A DNA stretch of 9,570 nt, taken from the NCBI GenBank assembly GCA_016190585.1, contig JACPQH010000041.1, positions 1 through 9,570 of the forward strand. Reading direction: 5' to 3'. The translations under genes were made by a program, and so were the position numbers. The stretch is from Chloroflexota bacterium. Its GTDB lineage: Bacteria; Chloroflexota; Dehalococcoidia; Dehalococcoidales; RBG-16-60-22. Positions within the stretch are counted from its first letter, which is position 1, and each line of letters starts with the position of its first letter. This document shows, piece by piece, positions 9,467 through 9,570 of the stretch. The notes beneath the pieces are model-generated. The model was not told the DNA's origin. It searched no databases and was given only the letters and a program-made list of their open reading frames with translations.

Positions 9467-9570
9467 GTGGCCTATTACGTCCGGTTGATGCGCCGCGCCG
9501 ATGTCGGACAGGTCTACGGCGACTGTGGATCTGGCGCTACGACCATAAGTCAGGGTCCCCAATCCTATAC
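9467..9570 (+). CDS. 5' end of a gene, possibly a GNAT (RimI-like) acetyltransferase; cut by window edge
   Basis: Only about 34 codons are visible. From GTG 9467, seven bases after GAGG, the first residues (VAYYVRLMRRADVGQV) look like the opening strand and helix of RimI-type N-acetyltransferases. After about residue 16 the sequence (YGDCGSGATTISQ) no longer fits that family, which usually continues with an acidic, aromatic stretch. An alternative frame from ATG 9463 is also open to the window end, but that start lies too close to the ribosome binding site. Reasons for the change could be a frameshift, a contig-end assembly error, or a different protein. The function call is tentative; the presence of a gene start here is better supported by promoter and ribosome binding site. 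Confidence 0.4.
   Translation, partial: MAYYVRLMRRADVGQVYGDCGSGATTISQGPQSY

Overview
This is a GC-rich bacterial chromosome segment. Gene content and protein style suggest Chloroflexota, probably Dehalococcoidia or a related class. The clues are the helical insertion in RpoC, an ECF sigma factor paired with a DUF5667-type membrane protein, and a secreted protein built from WWxxRP repeats. The lineage is inferred from remembered family features; no search was run.

Layout. (1) Bases 3-3719, plus strand: most of rpoC (RNA polymerase beta'), cut at its 5' end by the window edge. (2) 3720-4113: a 394-base gap with no credible gene but several hairpin-forming elements, including a 75-base nested palindrome that looks like a dispersed repeat. 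(3) 4114-5724, plus strand: ruvB (Holliday-junction branch-migration motor) then queH (epoxyqueuosine reductase), probably one transcript. ruvB has no ATG, GTG or TTG start in the right place; a perfect AGGAGG lies six bases before an ATA codon that gives exactly the expected N-terminus. (4) 5724-5747: a hairpin between the convergent queH and WWxxRP genes. Its U-run serves the minus strand.

(5) 9252-5774, minus strand: an envelope and signalling block. In transcription order it is an ECF sigma factor with a GTG start; an overlapping single-pass membrane protein with a DUF5667-like domain and a Pro/Ala-rich linker (candidate sigma regulator); a 181-base gap with a possible promoter; a SIMPL-domain (DUF541) lipoprotein; and, 18 bases later, an exported protein with four WWxxRP repeats. 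(6) 9408-9570, plus strand: an extended -10 promoter, a ribosome binding site and the first about 34 codons of a divergent gene. Its opening resembles a GNAT/RimI acetyltransferase, but the resemblance stops abruptly before the window ends.

How the parts relate: rpoC, ruvB and queH are core information-processing genes. The minus-strand block looks like a lineage-specific surface module in which the sigma factor and membrane protein form a regulatory pair; the SIMPL and WWxxRP proteins may be its outputs, but no shared promoter motif was identified. No CRISPR array, transposase, tRNA or rRNA was found. The most unusual items are the apparent ATA start of ruvB, the WWxxRP repeat protein and the nested palindrome.
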